From: Mucilaginibacter cryoferens
Lineage (GTDB): Bacteria > Bacteroidota > Bacteroidia > Sphingobacteriales > Sphingobacteriaceae
Assembly (NCBI RefSeq): GCF_014205845.1
Contig: NZ_JACHCR010000002.1
Span: 1 to 64,000 of the forward strand
Length of the DNA: 64,000 nt
Direction of reading: 5' to 3'
The notes beneath the pieces were generated by a model. The model saw only the letters and a program-made list of their open reading frames with translations, did no database searches and was not told where the DNA came from. Below, in pieces: positions 62,249 to 64,000 of this stretch (the first letter of the stretch is position 1; every line of letters begins with the position of its first letter). The translations under genes and the position numbers were made by a program.

Positions 62249-62338
62249 TGTCATGGGTAGAAACGAAGAATCTATTCGCCTACATACGTAGCCATAAAGA
62301 AAGTTGGCGAATAGGTCCTTCTTATCCCAAGTATCACA
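62249..62338. repeat. Interspersed inverted repeat (TGTCATCCTGAG... type), copy 2
   Basis: The left arm TGTCATGGGTAGAAACG, ending ATCTATTCGCC, and the right arm GGCGAATAGGTCC, ending TATCACA, pair over about 30 bp with mismatches. It shares AATCTATTCGCCTACA with the copy at 166-259. Confidence 0.65.
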
Positions 62339-62433
62339 GGCGAGAAATTTAATGCTTAACGCATAAGTGTTTACCTTATGACCAGCTATTACATCGCCCA
62401 AAATCACCGAAATCCTGCTAACTTTACAGCGTA

Positions 62434-63093
62434 ATGGCTCAGAAATATATAGATAATTACCGCGAAAAGGGTGCCCGTAAACGACTGGTGGATATTCTGG
62501 AAAAAAAGGGAATCCAGGATAGGGAAGTGTTAAACGCCATAGGTAAAGTACCCCGTCATTACTTTTTTGCCGAAACTTTCTGGAACCAGGCTTATAAAGA
62601 TATCGCTTTCCCGATAGGTGAGGGGCAAACCATATCGCAACCCTACACCGTTGCTTATCAAACAGAACTGCTGCACATTCGCAAGGGCGATAAAGTATTG
62701 GAAATTGGCACAGGCTCGGGCTATCAAACCTGTGTGTTGTTAGAGATGGGCGCAACCGTTTATACTATTGAGCGGCAGGAGAAGCTTTACGAAAAAACAA
62801 AACATGTGCTGCCCGAAAAGATGGGCTACAACGCTCACTTTTTTTGTGGCGATGGCTCTATCGGCATAGCGCAATACGCGCCTTATGATAAGATTATTGT
62901 AACCGCTGGAGCACCAACCGTTCCCGAAATTTTGCTGAAACAACTCCGCATAGGAGGCATTTTAGTGATCCCCGTTGGCGACGAAGAGACCCAAAAGATG
63001 GTTACCATTTTGAAAGTAGCCGAGCACGATTATGAAAAAATTGTGTTGGATACTTTTAGGTTTGTACCATTGGTAGGTGATAAGGCCTGGTAA
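62434..63093 (+). CDS. pcm: Protein-L-isoaspartate O-methyltransferase
   Basis: The 219-residue enzyme repairs isoaspartyl residues in damaged proteins using S-adenosylmethionine. It has VPRHYFFAE at about 39-47, the family word GEGQTISQPYTVAYQTELL at about 62-80, and the SAM-binding VLEIGTGSGYQT at 88-99. Then PYDKIIVTAGAPTVPEILLKQL, close to the Pcm consensus. The length is typical. It is followed by a C/G-rich repeat that separates it from convergent smpB. Confidence 0.93.
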   Translation: MAQKYIDNYREKGARKRLVDILEKKGIQDREVLNAIGKVPRHYFFAETFWNQAYKDIAFPIGEGQTISQPYTVAYQTELLHIRKGDKVLEIGTGSGYQTCVLLEMGATVYTIERQEKLYEKTKHVLPEKMGYNAHFFCGDGSIGIAQYAPYDKIIVTAGAPTVPEILLKQLRIGGILVIPVGDEETQKMVTILKVAEHDYEKIVLDTFRFVPLVGDKAW

Positions 63094-63102
63094 AACAGCG
63101 AA

Positions 63103-63184
63103 GCCCCCTAACCCGCTGAAGGGGGAACTTTTTGATTTGCATTTGCTACTTTTTACTACCCCTTTAGGGGGTCGGGGGGGCTTT
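63103..63184. repeat. Large C/G-rich inverted repeat (CCCCCTAAAGGGGG type), copy 4
   Basis: AAGCCCCCTAACCCGCTGAA and GGGGGAAC on the left pair with ACCCCTTTAGGGGGTCGGGG and GGGCTT on the right. The inner loop carries TTTTTGATTTGCATTTGC, as in copies 1 and 2. It fills the convergent gap between pcm and smpB. Confidence 0.7.
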
Positions 63185-63189
63185 GTGGC

Positions 63190-63642
63190 TTAACGCTTCA
63201 TCGCTCTATCCATCTCTATCTTGGTATCCCGTTCCTTCATGGTATCGCGTTTATCAAAGGTTTTTTTACCTTGTGCTAAACCGATTTCTAATTTGGCAAA
63301 GCCTCGTTCGCTAATGAAGAGGGCGAGGGGAATAATGGTTAATCCTTTTTCTTCGCCACGGGTAAGGAGTTTTTTGAGCTCTTTTTTGTTAAGTAGCAGT
63401 ACACGGTCGCGTTTAGCTTCGTGGTTATAGAACGAGCCATACGAGTATTCAGAGATATGCAGGTTACGCACATATAGCTGGTTGCTTATAAAGGTGCAAA
63501 AGGCATCATTAATGTTGGCTTTCCCCTCACGGATGGATTTAATTTCGGTACCCAGTAGTTTAATGCCGGCCGTGTATTTGTCCAGTACGTGGTATTCAAA
63601 GTAAGCTTTTTTGTTTTTAATGTATATTTTATCCTCGGCCAT
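63190..63642 (-). CDS. smpB: SsrA-binding protein SmpB
   Basis: The 150-residue protein binds tmRNA and delivers it to stalled ribosomes. It opens with KIYIKNKKAYFEYHVLDKYTAGIKLLGTEIKSIR, containing the conserved GTEIKS, and has NLHISEYSYGSF and a basic C-terminal tail (KRDTMKERDTKIEMDRAMKR). ATG 63642 is chosen over 63666, because the conserved family start is there. No ssrA (tmRNA) gene is visible nearby. Convergent with pcm. Confidence 0.96.
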   Translation of the reverse strand: MAEDKIYIKNKKAYFEYHVLDKYTAGIKLLGTEIKSIREGKANINDAFCTFISNQLYVRNLHISEYSYGSFYNHEAKRDRVLLLNKKELKKLLTRGEEKGLTIIPLALFISERGFAKLEIGLAQGKKTFDKRDTMKERDTKIEMDRAMKR

Positions 63643-63702
63643 TTTATCCAGATGTAAAGCTTGCAAACTTACATAAAATTTTAATTGCGAAATTTAATAC
63701 AA

Positions 63703-63735
63703 TCGTCATTGCTTCGTACCTATCCATGACAAGTT
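63703..63735. repeat. Half copy of TGTCATTGCGAGGTACGAAG repeat
   Basis: CGTCATTGCTTCGTACCTAT, ending in CATGACA, carries the CGTCATTG and GCTTCGTACCT words of the repeat at 20061-20155, rearranged into one short unit. Confidence 0.45.
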
Positions 63736-63745
63736 GTAGATTTCC

Positions 63746-63781
63746 AAACTTGCGAAGTTTTTAAAACTTCGCAAGTTTTTC
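63746..63781 (+). repeat. Interspersed palindrome ACTTACGAAG family, copy 5, with T-run
   Basis: AAACTTGCGAAGTTTT, one T, AAAACTTCGCAAGTTT (63746-63778), then TTC. The arms are perfect but use GCGAAG in place of ACGAAG. The next about 80 bp resemble the flank of the copy at 41778 (GTCATTCCCTCTTCA and CACTCG words). Confidence 0.7.
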
Positions 63782-63856
63782 GCCGATCTGTCATTCCCTC
63801 TTCAAAAAGTCGTGAAATTTCACCACTCGCAATCATGAGTTTTGAAGAGTGAGGGA

Positions 63857-64000
63857 CTATCCTCTTTGAGGCTTCACAATAAGCACCGGTACATTAACCA
63901 TGTGCCTTACCGAATTTACGGTGGTGCCAAATATCAGATCTTTTAATGCTTTGTGGCCGTGCGATCCCATCACAATAAAATCTATCCCGGTTTTGTTTAC
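63857..64000 (-). CDS. Universal stress protein, C-terminal fragment (cut by window edge)
   Basis: The last 47 residues are visible; the N-terminal part lies beyond the window. They read KTGIDFIVMGSHGHKALKDL, then the phosphate-binding FGTTVNSVRHMVNVPVLIVKP and the stop. MGSHG(x9)G(x9)S/T is the ATP-binding signature of UspA-type proteins. The frame is consistent to the edge. Its promoter and start cannot be seen. Confidence 0.88.
   Translation of the reverse strand, partial: VNKTGIDFIVMGSHGHKALKDLIFGTTVNSVRHMVNVPVLIVKPQRG

Larger units (their letters stand above)
62077..62433. other. 357-bp gap with two inverted-repeat elements
   Basis: Holds an element of the TCATTGCGAG type at 62153-62235 and the copy 2 of the TGTCATCCTGAG type at 62249-62338. 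TTAATGCTTAACGCATAAG follows before pcm. No coding region is seen. Confidence 0.55.

Noticed and set aside
63094..63189. tmRNA gene beside smpB
   Set aside because: The gap holds only a C/G-rich inverted repeat; no tRNA-Ala-like ends or tag-encoding frame.
1..64000. CRISPR arrays, tRNA or rRNA genes, insertion sequences, prophage
   Set aside because: No regularly spaced identical repeats, no tRNA cloverleaf ends with TTCGAATC-type T-loops in gaps, no transposase or phage gene among the open frames.

Overview
The window is a chromosomal segment of a Bacteroidota bacterium, most likely a Sphingobacteriaceae member close to Mucilaginibacter or Pedobacter. Seen directly: Bacteroidota-type promoters (TTTG, about 19 nt, TAnnTTTG) at rpmH and at the sugar-dehydrogenase operon, no recognisable Shine-Dalgarno sequences, a type IX secretion (T9SS) substrate next to a PorP/SprF-type protein, many Sec-exported proteins, and a class I aldolase. 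The genus is inferred from gene style and intergenic repeat types; no rRNA or other decisive marker is present. No insertion sequence, prophage, CRISPR array or tRNA was found. The last 144 bp hold the C-terminus of a universal stress protein cut by the window edge.

Layout. 0.4-9.6 kb: secreted CocE/NonD hydrolase, class I fructose-bisphosphate aldolase, AraC-family regulator, secreted S9 (DPP-IV-like) peptidase, secreted HEVGH putative metalloprotease, short-chain dehydrogenase. 9.7-16.8 kb: UMF1-type MFS transporter, HscA-like Hsp70, unknown exported proteins, a TPR protein. 16.8-23 kb: riboflavin synthase, START/AHSA1-like protein, NUDIX hydrolase, a three-gene TrpXYZ-type ABC importer, two small genes. 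23-28.6 kb: cytochrome c plus PQQ-type sugar dehydrogenase operon, VapBC-like pair, Gly/Asn-rich secreted protein, beta-lactamase-family hydrolase, and a small gene broken by one extra T. 28.7-37.9 kb: TesA-like esterase with a YbbA/YbbP-like ABC system, a GNAT enzyme, and a MarR regulator divergent from a heterodimeric ABC exporter. 38-50.5 kb: lipoprotein, GH78 rhamnosidase, NrtR/AraR-like NUDIX regulator, sensor kinase divergent from a receiver-only response regulator, a 1194-residue IgGFc-binding/PKD T9SS adhesin with its PorP/SprF partner. 50.6-64 kb: mostly housekeeping (rpoN, mscL, rpmH-rnpA-yidD, tsaB, priA, pcm, smpB).

The coding content is largely conventional. The least explained material is intergenic: (1) five copies of a 23-35 bp palindrome built on ACTTACGAAGTTTT; (2) several C-rich/G-rich CCCCCTAAAGGGGG elements, some ending in T-runs and able to terminate transcription; (3) inverted repeats of the TGTCATTGCGAGGTACGAAGCAATCT type; (4) hairpins built from short near-repeated words that differ from locus to locus; (5) one structured element that may be an RNA. 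Candidate operators are clear in several places: LacI-like palindromes before the AraC gene, the HEVGH protease and the rhamnosidase; three palindromes between divergent genes at 15.5 kb; and paired sites between the MarR gene and its ABC exporter.

No wholly new multi-gene system could be demonstrated. The best candidates for one are the T9SS adhesin/PorP locus with its neighbouring two-component pair, and the word-array hairpin family.
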